NCBI RefSeq assembly: GCF_900101165.1
Contig: NZ_FNFK01000002.1
Location: 26,661-90,660 of the forward strand
Length of the DNA: 64,000 bases
Direction: 5' to 3'
Origin: Alkalibacterium thalassium
GTDB lineage: Bacteria; Bacillota; Bacilli; Lactobacillales; Carnobacteriaceae_A
Under the pieces are notes generated by a model. That model made no database searches. It saw only the letters and a list, made by a program, of their open reading frames with translations, and was not told the origin of the DNA. This document shows, piece after piece, positions 1-7,157 of this stretch (position 1 is the first letter of the stretch; the number at the start of each line of letters is the position of its first letter). The position numbers and the translations under genes are program-made.

Positions 1-104
1 AATGATGGCAAATCTCTATTTTCAAGGGTATTAACAAATAGCCAACCTTGTTATATCAACGTTTATTCGTCATCCAAGTTAAGAACAGACATAAATGCCT
101 CTTG
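1..104. repeat. attL: Left attachment site (attL), copy of lepA 3' end
   Basis: This segment is identical to 43277-43380 except at base 96 (T here, C at 43372); identity stops at 105. The mismatch is synonymous in the lepA reading frame (GCA versus GCG, Ala), which fits one copy coming from attP and the other from the host. The repeat could extend left of the window, so 104 bp is a minimum. Bases left of the core would be the host DNA that originally followed lepA. Confidence 0.92.
63..104 (-). pseudogene. Displaced 3' tail of lepA within attL
   Basis: The complement strand encodes the last 13 residues of LepA ([13 protein letters not shown]) and its stop codon, with no start or upstream lepA sequence. 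It is the by-product of site-specific integration: the functional lepA at 43339 carries its own copy of these codons, so the gene is not disrupted. The fragment begins exactly at a codon boundary and is followed by unrelated phage sequence. Confidence 0.85.
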
Positions 105-268
105 TATGATCAGTGTTTTAAAACATGTATTATCGCTTTATATTATCCATATAAGTCTATTGATACCAACATTTTATGAGTTGCTATTTTCTATATCTTC
201 CATATATATCCATATGACTATCTAATTTTAATTATTTCAATGATGGAAGAAAGACGGAAGGCTAAAGC

Positions 269-297
269 AATAGAGCAGACTACTAATCTGCTCTATT
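269..297. other. Perfect 11-bp stem inverted repeat
   Basis: AATAGAGCAGA (269-279) and its exact complement TCTGCTCTATT (287-297) enclose a 7-nt loop. It lies downstream of the leftward small gene 376-627 and may end its transcript, but the tract after the stem on that strand is not a clean run of T, so terminator, recombination site and protein site all remain possible. The rest of the interval 105-375 shows nothing else that I can interpret. Confidence 0.5.
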
Positions 298-375
298 ATG
301 CTCCTTACTGGGCTCGATTAATAGGTTATGAAGCATTGATATGATAAGGTTCTTTTTTTATTCACTGTCTTTTAT

Positions 376-627
376 TTATTCCGTTCTTCTTATACCTTCC
401 TTCAATGCAGCTTTATATAACTCCCCCAAAGTACTGGTGTGCAATTTAACACCCATAGATCGTTGCTGCAGTATGTTAGGTATGTAGTCTTCCTGGATTC
501 CATTTATATAGTGGTCGATGTAGCTGCCATCTAAAGTGCTATAGATGATCGATACTTTACTGCCGCCTCCGTATTCAGACACTTGCTCTTTTATAGACAT
601 TATCAATCCATTTAGTTCGTTCATCAT
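376..627 (-). CDS. Small hypothetical prophage-end protein (83 aa)
   Basis: I do not recognise this protein. It is 83 residues, mixed charged and polar, without a membrane segment or cysteine motif. The start is supported by a strong AGGAGG-type site (635-641) seven bases upstream of the first ATG; a second ATG follows directly. It is the outermost gene before the left att site, transcribed leftward and divergent from the YolD-like gene, with which it shares a 148-bp AT-rich intergenic region. Position next to att suggests an accessory (lysogenic conversion) gene, but there is no sequence clue to function. Confidence 0.6.
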   Translation of the reverse strand: MMNELNGLIMSIKEQVSEYGGGSKVSIIYSTLDGSYIDHYINGIQEDYIPNILQQRSMGVKLHTSTLGELYKAALKEGIRRTE

Positions 628-702
628 ACTATTGCCTCCTCATATTATTCTACTATATATATTACCCATCTATTTTAAAACTCACGAAACTATTTAAAAT
701 AA

Positions 703-731
703 TTGACTATTTTAGTTAGTGAGTCTAAGAT
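703..731 (+). promoter_or_regulatory. Promoter of the YolD-like gene
   Basis: TTGACT (703-708), a 17-bp spacer and TAAGAT (726-731) form a good sigma-A promoter 45 bp upstream of the YolD-like start codon. The accessory gene can therefore be expressed independently of phage early or late transcription. Confidence 0.6.
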
Positions 732-775
732 TAGATTTATAAAAGGAACACATATTCGGTTTATGGGGTGTAAAC

Positions 776-1198
776 ATGGAGGAAGAAGTAGTTGTGCTTA
801 GTCCTGATCGGCTAGGCTATAAAGATAGAGGAAAGATGAAGTGGCAAGGATTAATGTTGTCTGATCACAACGCTGCTTTGAAACAGATGAAAGAAGATAA
901 CAAGAAACAATACGGCGTGGAGAAAGAACAGATGACTACCGAAGAAGTATCTGAGGTGTTATATAAGGCATACATATTGAAAAAGCCAGTTGCTATTCAA
1001 GCGAACGTATTAAGAGATGGTCATTATTATCCAGATGTAAAATGCATAGTCAAAGGGTATACCGGAGAAAATATTTATTTGCAATTGAAAGATGGCCAGA
1101 TGAAGAAGGTTAGTATTTACTTGATTAGGCATGTGGAGTACATGGACTCAGCGGAATGGTACGTTAAAAGAAAGCATAAAAAAAAGCCAACCTTTTAA
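776..1198 (+). CDS. YolD-like family protein
   Basis: This 140-residue protein carries the YolD-like signature near its N-terminus (DRG-x-MKWQGLMLSDH, about residues 18-32) followed by a beta-rich C-terminal half. YolD-like proteins (PF08863) are commonly encoded beside Y-family DNA polymerases of the UvrX/YqjW type and are thought to act with them in the response to DNA damage; no such polymerase is seen here, so this is an orphan copy. It is rightward, opposite to its neighbours, with its own promoter, and its last codons overlap the stem of a terminator serving a leftward ncRNA candidate. It sits in the accessory zone beside attL. Family assignment is fairly secure; its role in the prophage is unknown. 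Confidence 0.75.
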   Translation: MEEEVVVLSPDRLGYKDRGKMKWQGLMLSDHNAALKQMKEDNKKQYGVEKEQMTTEEVSEVLYKAYILKKPVAIQANVLRDGHYYPDVKCIVKGYTGENIYLQLKDGQMKKVSIYLIRHVEYMDSAEWYVKRKHKKKPTF

Positions 1199-1319
1199 AG
1201 AAGGCTTTAACTCTTATAATAAAACCCCTCTTTAGGGGCCAGATGGAGCGGCGTACTTAAGATACGCTTAATTTCAATAATCACTTTCATCTGTAAACAG
1301 TGTAAGTCTCCTTACCTGT
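1178..1319 (-). ncRNA. Structured small RNA candidate (about 140 nt)
   Basis: A leftward promoter (1326-1354) is followed by no convincing ORF but by a chain of hairpins on the transcribed strand: GTAAG-GAGA-CTTAC (a GNRA-type loop that exposes a GGAG-like sequence), GCGTA-N7-TACGC, CCCCT-N4-AGGGG, and a terminator (stem AAAGCC/GGCTTT, 1183-1208) ending in a run of eight U (1178-1185). The predicted RNA ends antisense to the last codons of the YolD-like gene. The only ATG-initiated reading frame is 28 codons and lies 17 nt from the nearest Shine-Dalgarno-like motif. A regulatory RNA or the RNA part of a toxin-antitoxin pair is possible; no known RNA family is recognised. Confidence 0.5.
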
Positions 1320-1325
1320 GACCAA

Positions 1326-1354
1326 ATTGTACTACACTTTATGGTAAATGTAAA
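1326..1354 (-). promoter_or_regulatory. Promoter of the small RNA candidate
   Basis: On the complement strand TTTACA (1349-1354), a 17-bp spacer and TACAAT (1326-1331) form a near-consensus promoter. It overlaps the 3' end of the DUF3800 gene (stop at 1339), so the RNA starts directly beyond that gene near 1319. Confidence 0.55.
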
Positions 1355-2025
1355 CAATTATGTTTAGAAATCTTTCTAAGTTTTCTATTTTTCAAAACAT
1401 ACGATGCTCTCAGCCTATTTGCTAAAATATCTGCAGCTTGTATTAAATAATTGTTTGAAGAATCGCAATATTCTGTTTGTATTAAACATATATCATGAAA
1501 TATTGGCTTATGTATTTTGCCATAATTAAAATTTATAATGCCCCTAGAAAACTCTTCTTTCACACTCTCAGAAAACCCGTAGAGACCATCCGTGGCAGTG
1601 CCTTGCTGATCAATTAAAAAATGAAAGCTAACGGGTTGTTCAGGATCTATAAGCTTTTCATTAATTAGATTAACGACTTTTTCTTTTATCGCTCTTTTCA
1701 ACGCATAATCTTTATATCTTGTCCTGCTCTTTTTGTCTAACATTATGGAGTCATAAATACTTTCATTTTTAATACAGACTCCAAAACTATGGCAGTCTTT
1801 CAATATATTAAATAAAGCTCTTTTATGTTTGTTTTCTAATTCTGCGGCTTTATATTCCTTGTTCCAGACTAATTCAGCATCAATTTCTTTCAATAATGTT
1901 CTGTACTTTCTTTTAGCATCTTCTTTACTTTCTTTATCTAAAAAAATGTATCCAGCATAAATAAAATACTGTTCATTTCTATGTAAAACTCCAGAATCAT
2001 CCACGTAAACAGTTATATTTTGCAA
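1339..2025 (-). CDS. DUF3800 domain-containing protein
   Basis: The 228-residue protein opens with the DUF3800 signature YVDDSG (residues 7-12) and has the second conserved block QAADILAN (196-203). Acidic residues D9, D10, D139 and D199 are spaced as in a metal-dependent nuclease-like active site, but that reading is inference; the family has no settled biochemical function. The start is TTG, with GGAAGGAA eight bases upstream; no earlier start fits. It lies downstream of the endolysin but behind a terminator (2094-2125), in the accessory zone near attL, and the promoter of a structured RNA overlaps its 3' end. Members occur in phages and other mobile elements, which suits a defence or lysogenic-conversion role without proving it. 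Confidence 0.75.
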   Translation of the reverse strand: MQNITVYVDDSGVLHRNEQYFIYAGYIFLDKESKEDAKRKYRTLLKEIDAELVWNKEYKAAELENKHKRALFNILKDCHSFGVCIKNESIYDSIMLDKKSRTRYKDYALKRAIKEKVVNLINEKLIDPEQPVSFHFLIDQQGTATDGLYGFSESVKEEFSRGIINFNYGKIHKPIFHDICLIQTEYCDSSNNYLIQAADILANRLRASYVLKNRKLRKISKHNCLHLP

Positions 2026-2093
2026 AAGAAACGTTCCTTCCTTATAAGAGTTGATATTATTATATCACAATCGCTCACACCCACCAATACAAA

Positions 2094-2125
2094 ATAAAAA
2101 TCCCCCACCGATTAAGGTGAGGGGT
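2094..2125 (-). terminator. Terminator after the phage lysis genes
   Basis: On the complement strand a stem of ACCCCTCACC pairing with GGTGGGGGA-type sequence (2101-2125) is followed by ATTTTTATTTT. It lies 13 bp beyond the endolysin stop codon and should close the late transcript, separating the accessory DUF3800 gene. Confidence 0.75.
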
Positions 2126-2137
2126 ATTTTTATACTT

Positions 2138-3295
2138 TTAGAATCTATTCTGATTTAATCTGCGCTGCAATTCTTTTACGACTGCACTGTTCGTCCTGCT
2201 GATAGCGCCAGTGACTGGTGTACCCATGCGACGCTGTAAGGCTCTTAATGTTAATGGGCCAAACAGTCCGCCACGTTGGTTAGACGGAAGATTTAAGCGT
2301 CTCTGCATCTCTCTAACGACCATTGAACCGCCAGAACCAAACCGTACAGCTGCAATATTTTCGGTTATGGCTGTGCGCTGCTGTCCACCGATTGCTCCCG
2401 TTACTTGAGTACCTAAGACTTGTTGGAGTCGCCTAGTCGTTGCCGGACCGAATGACCCATCAATGGCTAGTTGAGTAACCTGTGGTCTAGGTGCTGGCTT
2501 AGGAGTCGATGACGGCCGTACAACTGGCTGAGGTGCTGGACCACTGACAGCAATCGGAATCTCTATATCTTCGCCTACTCGAATTAAGTTAGGATCAGAC
2601 AGCTCGTTAAACTTCGCCAATTCTGCCGCTGTGGTATTGTACTTTTTAGCAATGGCGCTTAATGTGTCGCCGGCCTGCACCGTATAGCTGTGACCTAATG
2701 GCTTAGCTGGTTCTTTCGCCGGCTTAGAATCTTCAACCTTAGCGTTAATAATGGCTTCAACTAGTTTCTTAGCATACTCGTCTGTTCGCTGAAGCATAAT
2801 ATCAGCGTCTGTTCTGTTCGTTCCGAAACCTAATTCCAGTAGTCTGTATGTGATCCCGTTGTTTCTGGCCACGTTGACATTAAATAGGTTACTCCTTCCA
2901 CTGATGCCTTGGTGTCCTCTGTGAGTAAATCTAAGGCCTACCATGCTGCCGATTGCATCTCTGATGCGTAAGTCCATGTCATCTGGGGAGTAGTCAGAAT
3001 GGATAATGACATGGCCACCTCTGGCTTGGTTAGTGAAGGCATCAAAGTGGAACTCAATGACTTCATCTGCTTTGTGCTCATTAACCAATTGGACTAAGTT
3101 ACCGTGATTCGATACCTTCTTTTCATCGTAGAAAATGACTTTTGCGTCTTTCGGGACGTACTTCTTCATGAGTGGAAATAGGTTCTCCACCATGTACCGG
3201 TATTCACCCTTAGTGATAAATCCAGTTGCACCCGGATCAAACGAACCGTCTCTTTGGTGTCCGTGTCCTGCAATGATTAAATATACTTTACTCAT
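2138..3295 (-). CDS. Endolysin: N-acetylmuramoyl-L-alanine amidase with LysM
   Basis: The 385-residue lysin cleaves the bond between muramic acid and the peptide stem to release phage. Residues 1-186 form an Amidase_3-type domain with zinc ligands H11 (AGHGH), E31 and H83 (FHFDA) and catalytic glutamate E154 (LLELGF). A LysM domain follows (about 202-247, HSYTVQAGDTLSAIA), then a Pro-rich linker and two related C-terminal repeats (about 275-305 and 335-366, each with an x-FGP-x-T core and VTGAI), probably a second wall-binding module. There is no signal peptide, so export depends on the holin encoded just upstream. It is the last gene of the late lysis cassette. Confidence 0.93.
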   Translation of the reverse strand: MSKVYLIIAGHGHQRDGSFDPGATGFITKGEYRYMVENLFPLMKKYVPKDAKVIFYDEKKVSNHGNLVQLVNEHKADEVIEFHFDAFTNQARGGHVIIHSDYSPDDMDLRIRDAIGSMVGLRFTHRGHQGISGRSNLFNVNVARNNGITYRLLELGFGTNRTDADIMLQRTDEYAKKLVEAIINAKVEDSKPAKEPAKPLGHSYTVQAGDTLSAIAKKYNTTAAELAKFNELSDPNLIRVGEDIEIPIAVSGPAPQPVVRPSSTPKPAPRPQVTQLAIDGSFGPATTRRLQQVLGTQVTGAIGGQQRTAITENIAAVRFGSGGSMVVREMQRRLNLPSNQRGGLFGPLTLRALQRRMGTPVTGAISRTNSAVVKELQRRLNQNRF

Positions 3296-3298
3296 ATT

Positions 3299-3568
3299 TT
3301 ACTCCCCTTTCGCTGATTTAACACTTTTCACACTGTCGTAGAGACCCGAACTCGCTGCACCGCTCAACAGTCCGGCCAGCCCATACAGGAATAAATCGTC
3401 TCCGCCAGCTAATGCGAATACCACTCCAACGGCAATACCTAGGCCAATACTGATAAACGGTAGCCACCGCTTGTTTAGATCTGCTGTCTTAAATAGCTGC
3501 ACAAAAATAGCAATGACCGGAGCCATTACTGCTGATAGTGCTACCGCTTCATTTAGTACTGTTTCCAT
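3299..3568 (-). CDS. Holin (A118-type)
   Basis: This 89-residue protein has two to three hydrophobic segments (about residues 9-25, 36-55 and 60-74) and a charged C-terminus (KSVKSAKGE), the pattern of Listeria phage A118 holins, including a KRWLPFISI-like stretch between the first two segments. It would form membrane lesions that let the endolysin reach the wall. The gene ends three bases before the endolysin start and has an AGGAG site upstream. The family call rests on topology, position and partial resemblance. Confidence 0.85.
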   Translation of the reverse strand: METVLNEAVALSAVMAPVIAIFVQLFKTADLNKRWLPFISIGLGIAVGVVFALAGGDDLFLYGLAGLLSGAASSGLYDSVKSVKSAKGE

Positions 3569-3571
3569 TAC

Positions 3572-3799
3572 TTACATGCTCCTTTCCTTTTTCAATCGTT
3601 CAATAATTATATCCTTTTCTGCTATGATTCTGTCTCTTTCCGCCACCTGATCGTCCAACCGTTCGATTTCTTTGTAGGCCCGATCCAATAAGTTAATATC
3701 ATTGCTTTCTTTCTCGCTTACTCGGGTAAATGCACCTGATATAAGCGCCCCAATCACTGTACTACTTAGTACCATTCCAATTACTGTACTTACATCCAT
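3572..3799 (-). CDS. Small membrane protein with coiled coil, lysis cassette
   Basis: The 75-residue protein has one N-terminal transmembrane segment (about 4-24) and a charged coiled-coil C-terminus (heptad-rich, residues 35-75). Proteins of this shape (XhlA-like) often lie directly before holins and may modulate holin assembly. The start codon overlaps the stop of the upstream gene by one base, and it ends three bases before the holin. I cannot assign a specific family. Confidence 0.7.
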   Translation of the reverse strand: MDVSTVIGMVLSSTVIGALISGAFTRVSEKESNDINLLDRAYKEIERLDDQVAERDRIIAEKDIIIERLKKERSM

Positions 3800-4203
3800 T
3801 AGTCATAATTCCCCCTCAGTGATACTCGCAAACAGACGGCTAATATGAATCCATTGAACAAGTAGCCACTGTTGGGGTATCCTGACCCGAAGCTAAATGT
3901 GAGCGCCAAAACGAACAGACCACTCCATAGGCCGGATAACGCCCATATACCTACCTTTCTCATCGGCGTGTAATCCGTCAGTATACCGATCAGCTTAATT
4001 GCTCCAGCAAGTACTAACAGCGCACCAATCAATCGATTTGGTAAAGGATGGAAGTACGGCTCTGTGATTGTGATTAAATACCCTTCGACTTGTATGATAA
4101 ATTGGCCGTACAGAATACTGAATACGGCTAGAGTTGTATCGAAAAAACTAGGGCGCCTCTTTTTTGCTTTTAACATGTCTTTTTCCAGTTGCTTATTTGT
4201 CAT
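3799..4203 (-). CDS. Phage membrane protein, four predicted TM segments
   Basis: This 134-residue protein has a basic N-terminal tail and about four hydrophobic helices (roughly residues 24-45, 55-75, 83-103 and 110-126). It precedes the small coiled-coil membrane protein and the holin and is probably transcribed with them. It could be a holin-associated or superinfection-related membrane protein; no family is recognised. A hairpin at 4234-4258 lies just upstream and may modulate read-through from the baseplate genes. Confidence 0.7.
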   Translation of the reverse strand: MTNKQLEKDMLKAKKRRPSFFDTTLAVFSILYGQFIIQVEGYLITITEPYFHPLPNRLIGALLVLAGAIKLIGILTDYTPMRKVGIWALSGLWSGLFVLALTFSFGSGYPNSGYLFNGFILAVCLRVSLRGNYD

Positions 4204-4233
4204 TTTTCACGCTCCTTTCTTTGTGCATAATAA

Positions 4234-4258
4234 AAGAGCCACTCAATGAGCAGCTCTT
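4234..4258 (-). terminator. Hairpin between tail and lysis genes
   Basis: AAGAGC (4234-4239) pairs with GCTCTT (4253-4258) around an inner CTCA/TGAG stem, and on the complement strand it is followed by a U-rich tract. It may be a leaky terminator inside the late operon. The same CACTCA/TGAG core occurs in the hairpin before the scaffold gene (20275-20299). Confidence 0.5.
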
Positions 4259-4326
4259 GCTTTTTTATTCTTTTCATTTAACCGACAGTATGGTTCATCG
4301 ATTACGCAATATCACTTTCACACAAT

Positions 4327-4497
4327 TTACAGTGATTGTTCAGGTTCTAAAGCCTCATCTACTTCTCGTTTTGACATATAATTGTATCTCTTGTACTGCT
4401 CGTACAATAAAATTAAATCACCAACACTTAAACATCTGTTTTTCATTTCTCTTATAAAATCTTCAGGACTTAAATGCCCATTATTATTTTCAATCAT
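4327..4497 (-). CDS. Small hypothetical phage protein (56 aa)
   Basis: An ATG at 4497 follows a GGAG site by seven bases and opens a 56-residue frame beginning MIENNNGHLSPEDF and ending in EPEQSL. The protein is charged, probably helical and soluble. It sits between the small CD1375-like protein and the membrane protein of the lysis region. Its short length and good ribosome binding site suggest a real gene; function unknown. Confidence 0.6.
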   Translation of the reverse strand: MIENNNGHLSPEDFIREMKNRCLSVGDLILLYEQYKRYNYMSKREVDEALEPEQSL

Positions 4498-4562
4498 TTT
4501 CTTCTCCTTTCGTAATTTACAGCGATTGTTCTAAGTGGTTATTTCGTAGTTTGCTTCAACGA

Positions 4563-4754
4563 TTAGGGTTGCTCTTTTGATTTCTCTGACTGTTCTTCTT
4601 CCTCTTCGACAACCATTTTCTTTTTGTTTTCCTCTATCTCCGCCAACCGTGCCGCCACCGCTTCTCTGTAAACGGGTGGGACTTGTTCCAGTGTCATCAT
4701 GTCAATGCTTATACGTACAGCCAGGCTGTTAGTGAGTATCACGTTCAGTTCCAT
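4563..4754 (-). CDS. CD1375-like small tail-region protein
   Basis: The 63-residue product contains TLEQVPPVYREAVAARL, which matches the VPxxLREAV signature of the small phage proteins encoded just after the baseplate genes (XkdX/CD1375 neighbourhood). The start at 4754 is chosen because GAGGGGG lies seven bases upstream; an upstream in-frame start at 4811 would overlap the BppU gene by 55 bases. The C-terminus is extremely acidic (six consecutive Glu in one run). Function in the virion is unknown. Confidence 0.7.
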   Translation of the reverse strand: MELNVILTNSLAVRISIDMMTLEQVPPVYREAVAARLAEIEENKKKMVVEEEEEQSEKSKEQP

Positions 4755-4756
4755 TG

Positions 4757-7120
4757 TTAAACCCCCTCTACTGTGATTTGCGGGACCCCGTTGACAATCT
4801 TGATAGACCACTTGTAAAACTTCCCTGTCACATCATCTTTGATAGTGTAGCGTGAGTCATAGAACTTGAGTGACTTATTCCCGTTGGGTCCAGGTGCGTC
4901 AAACTCATAGGTCAGGAAGACTAAGTCTCCGTCAGATAAACCAGGGTGTGTGAAACTGTTACCGGTGATAACCGCTTTGGACACGTCCAGTTCTACCTCA
5001 TTACCTGTCATGAAGTCCACTACACTGAGTGATTCCAGTGATTTGATAGCATGCGACGTGTTAGTAGTGGTTAATCCACCAAAGTACATGCCTGCGTCTG
5101 CTTGATACTGTTCAAAGTAGACCGTTCCTTTAGGGTGAGCAATGACGTTACCTGTAGTGACATTTTTGCGGACTATTGGTTCTTCTAGTTGGTAGTAGAT
5201 TCTGGTTCCTGCTAGGGCTGTTCGGGCCGCTGCTAAGGTTGTGTTTAAGGGGAAATTAAAATCTAGTCTACCTCCATCAGCTAAGTTAGTTGCATAGAGG
5301 TTTGGAACATAATTTCCATCTATACCAAAATGTATTTCTGTCCAATTAACTACTAGAAAACTACCTTGAATGCCTGGTACAGCGTTTATTGTTCTTGAAG
5401 GCAATCTATCAAATAAGACATGGGCTTGACTGTAGTTGGTCCTAGGTAGAACACGTATAACGTCCCCCTCAACCAACGTATGCTCCCCAACCCTCTGAAT
5501 AAAGTCCCCATCTGCGGTAATCTCATCAGCTACTCCGTTAGGTAAACGGTTGAGTTTGACAGGTTCTACGTATTGGACAGTTTCTGTGTAGGGCTCATAA
5601 GGTGATGTAGACCGTACCCGTCCAGGTGTGAAAGACTTTGTGCCGTTGAAGTAGTTGTCAAAGATGATGTCACACTGTTCTTTGGTCGGTTCATTGCCTG
5701 CTCCAAAGATTTGGGTGAGGTTGATAGCTTGAATGTAATCCAGCTCGAGTACCTCTCCTACCAAAAGAGGTGCATAGATACGCATTATTGTATTGTTAGT
5801 AATAGTGCCTATACCGCTATTAATCTGCCATTGACCCGTAGACCCTGAATACGACCAACCCGCTTGACCATCATATAGTTGTAATCTAGTACCAGCAGGC
5901 GCACGGTATCTTGTACCGATGTATACTTTGGAACCTATTGGTTGGATGAATGAACGCTGAGCACCTGCTGTGGGGTTGTCAGTCACCGCCCGTACTTCTA
6001 GTATTGACCCATTTACCGTAATGGTTGAGCCGGGTCGGGCTGCAAATCCTGTAGTCCCATCACTAAAGTCACCATTCTTAATCAACTGAGTCGCTGTAAA
6101 CCCTTTAATGGTAGCGTCCAGTGCACCGTTCCCTGCGTTCACGGGTAGACTGGCAATGTTAGCGTTTGTTTCTAGCGTCTGTTTAGCTTCTTGATTGACG
6201 TTGACATTAGAGAGGGTGGCGGCAAGGTCTTTTGTTTCTTTAGACGCGCGCGTGACCGCTAATTTGTTGTTGTTGATGTCCTGCTCGGCGGTGTCTAGTC
6301 GCTCGTCCTGTTCAGCGTCTCTATCGTCTGCTTTATCTAGCCTTACTCCCAGGGTTTCTTCTTCACCACGAGCCAATATCACCTCTGAATCTTCGGTTAC
6401 TTTGCTGACCGATTCGTTAAATACCTGCTTAGTTTGTGCCAACTGTGCGGTAACTTCTGTCAACTTAGGCGCATATTCTTCTTCCAGACTTTGCAGTTTC
6501 TCGTTGATGTTCGTCTGCAAAACACCCGTTTCCAGCAACTCATGATAGAGTGCCTGCCGTGCTTCTTCATTGCTGATACGCTCATTCTCATTCGTCTGAC
6601 GTGCCGATTCATTCGCTTGAAAAGTCTGCTGGCGGTTCGATTCATTCGTTTCAAAAGTTGTCTGCCTGTCTGCTTCTGCAGCTACGAAATCGTCGATATA
6701 TCTTTGTGCCTCCGATGTGAGTGTCGTCCAATCATGGATCATAACCTCTGTGGCTACTTTTCCGTCCAACCCAGATTCGATAACAAATTCAAATTTAGGT
6801 GTCGCTAATTCTCTTTGCCCAACTGTGACGATGAGTTGTGCTTGCGCTGTACCTGAATGTTTCCCTTCGTTGTCTTTGAGAACATAGCTGAATTCAGTAC
6901 CATTTCTTGTCACGTCCGTTACCTGATAGAACGACCCATCTCGCATATATAACAGCACTTCTGCACTCGCACCTGACAAGTCACTTTCGGCCATGTCTTT
7001 CACGTCAAATATCAACTGTGCGCTGTTTATATCGTTCGTATAGACCAAAGGCCTCTTCATCGTTATAAGCCTATCTGTGGACGTTAGAAACGTCTCAAAT
7101 CGTATGTCTTTAATTGCCAC
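4757..7120 (-). CDS. BppU-type baseplate upper protein / receptor-binding region
   Basis: The 787-residue protein has an N-terminal BppU domain (about 1-140: MAIKDIRFETFL, RPLVYTND, QLIFDV), a long Q/E/N-rich coiled coil (about 145-300), and a beta-rich C-terminus (about 335-787) that contains a carbohydrate-binding-module-like stretch starting near NGDFSDGTTGF. In lactococcal and related siphoviruses BppU links the distal tail ring to receptor-binding proteins; here the C-terminal half probably contacts the host surface itself. GTG start with GGAGGAG ten bases upstream. Placement directly after the tail endopeptidase and DUF1617 genes supports a baseplate role. Confidence 0.82.
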   Translation of the reverse strand: MAIKDIRFETFLTSTDRLITMKRPLVYTNDINSAQLIFDVKDMAESDLSGASAEVLLYMRDGSFYQVTDVTRNGTEFSYVLKDNEGKHSGTAQAQLIVTVGQRELATPKFEFVIESGLDGKVATEVMIHDWTTLTSEAQRYIDDFVAAEADRQTTFETNESNRQQTFQANESARQTNENERISNEEARQALYHELLETGVLQTNINEKLQSLEEEYAPKLTEVTAQLAQTKQVFNESVSKVTEDSEVILARGEEETLGVRLDKADDRDAEQDERLDTAEQDINNNKLAVTRASKETKDLAATLSNVNVNQEAKQTLETNANIASLPVNAGNGALDATIKGFTATQLIKNGDFSDGTTGFAARPGSTITVNGSILEVRAVTDNPTAGAQRSFIQPIGSKVYIGTRYRAPAGTRLQLYDGQAGWSYSGSTGQWQINSGIGTITNNTIMRIYAPLLVGEVLELDYIQAINLTQIFGAGNEPTKEQCDIIFDNYFNGTKSFTPGRVRSTSPYEPYTETVQYVEPVKLNRLPNGVADEITADGDFIQRVGEHTLVEGDVIRVLPRTNYSQAHVLFDRLPSRTINAVPGIQGSFLVVNWTEIHFGIDGNYVPNLYATNLADGGRLDFNFPLNTTLAAARTALAGTRIYYQLEEPIVRKNVTTGNVIAHPKGTVYFEQYQADAGMYFGGLTTTNTSHAIKSLESLSVVDFMTGNEVELDVSKAVITGNSFTHPGLSDGDLVFLTYEFDAPGPNGNKSLKFYDSRYTIKDDVTGKFYKWSIKIVNGVPQITVEGV

Positions 7121-7157
7121 GGTTTATCCACTCCTCCCTGTACGTTATCTAGTGCCA

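Noticed and set aside
1209-1320. A rightward small hydrophobic holin-like toxin ORF opposite the ncRNA
   Set aside because: The frame reading LISIITFIC is short, has no start codon or ribosome binding site and soon ends; too weak to call a toxin.
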